A stretch of DNA of 10,776 nucleotides from JBBTXM01 sp038062255 (GTDB lineage Bacteria; Patescibacteriota; Minisyncoccia; UBA11713; 2-01-FULL-45-33), in assembly GCA_038062255.1 (NCBI GenBank), contig JBBTXM010000025.1, positions 1 to 10,776 on the forward strand, written 5' to 3'. The position numbers and the translations under genes were made by a program. Each line of letters opens with the position of its first letter. Position 1 is the stretch's first letter. Positions 10,631 through 10,776 of the stretch are shown piece by piece. The notes beneath the pieces were generated by a model. That model was not told the origin of the DNA, made no database searches, and saw only the letters and a list, made by a program, of their open reading frames with translations.

Positions 10631-10639
10631 GATTTAAAA

Positions 10640-10648
10640 TGATATAAA
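10640..10648 (+). promoter_or_regulatory. Extended -10 promoter (TGATATAAA) of tRNA-Leu
   Basis: A TGN-TATAAA element ends 8 nt before the first base of the tRNA, a suitable distance for initiation just upstream of the mature 5' end. Confidence 0.6.
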
Positions 10649-10656
10649 GATTTTAC

Positions 10657-10741
10657 GCTCGGGTGGTGGAACTGGCAGACACACAGCACTTAAGATGCTG
10701 CGCCGCAAGGCGTGTGGGTTCAACTCCCACCCCGAGCACCA
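10657..10741 (+). tRNA. tRNA-Leu (anticodon UAA)
   Basis: Acceptor arms GCTCGGG (10657-10663) and CCCGAGC (10731-10737) pair fully. The anticodon stem CAGCA/TGCTG encloses CTTAAGA with TAA at 10691-10693. A long variable arm and a T-loop TTCAACT follow. Discriminator A at 10738 is followed by CCA (10739-10741), which therefore looks encoded, unlike in the two tRNAs near 7000. Confidence 0.95.
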
Positions 10742-10776
10742 CATAGGAATTTGCAAGTTTGAAGGGTTCGCCTCGC

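Noticed and set aside
10742..10776. Possible start of another tRNA after tRNA-Leu(UAA)
   Set aside because: Too little sequence remains to form any arm pairing.

Overview
The window reads as a chromosomal segment of a small-genome bacterium, most likely a Patescibacteria/CPR lineage of Parcubacteria type. This is inferred from five paralogous two-helix 'type IV secretion pilin' proteins, an orphan solute-binding protein, many genes whose -10 box lies only about 6 nt before the start codon (leaderless), very short intergenic spaces and moderate GC. No rRNA gene or other direct taxonomic marker is present, so the lineage is an inference. A run of 10 Ns at 3601-3610 marks an assembly join.

Region 1 (1-1315) holds the last 30 codons of gyrA, a YhbP/UPF0306-type flavin-fold gene and a DUF559 (Vsr-like PD-(D/E)XK) endonuclease gene. 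Five copies of a C/T-rich-to-G/A-rich palindromic repeat are interleaved with these genes. They occur nowhere else in the window. The repeats abut the gyrA stop, supply the Shine-Dalgarno sequences of two genes and encode the C-terminal tail of the DUF559 protein.

Region 2 (1318-4806) is a plus-strand series: SAM methyltransferase, membrane-anchored family 1 solute-binding protein, pilin-like protein joined (across the N gap) to an M15-like peptidase domain, and two more pilin-like genes. The first three overlap by 1 and 14 nt, so they are probably translationally coupled. A bidirectional terminator closes the series.

Region 3 (4856-6411, minus) carries a secreted protein of unknown function under a perfect consensus promoter, and an AbiEii-family nucleotidyltransferase toxin with a small upstream partner. 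It separates the first three pilin genes from two more at 6449-6933, which start only 37 bp from the toxin-antitoxin start codon.

Region 4 (6908-8288) has tRNA-Leu(UAG) and tRNA-Gly(GCC), driven by a promoter embedded in the end of the last pilin gene, then a patatin-like phospholipase and a terminator. Region 5 (8296-9911, minus) is a two-gene operon of a beta-barrel-like protein and a secreted clan GH-A glycoside hydrolase. Region 6 (9981-10741) has a membrane fatty-acid-hydroxylase-superfamily protein, a terminator and tRNA-Leu(UAA).

The surface/secretion theme is strong: pilins, peptidoglycan peptidase, binding protein, secreted hydrolase, barrel and lipid enzymes. The most unusual structure is the DUF559-palindrome cluster. 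The regulatory layout is also notable, with promoters and terminators built into stop codons.
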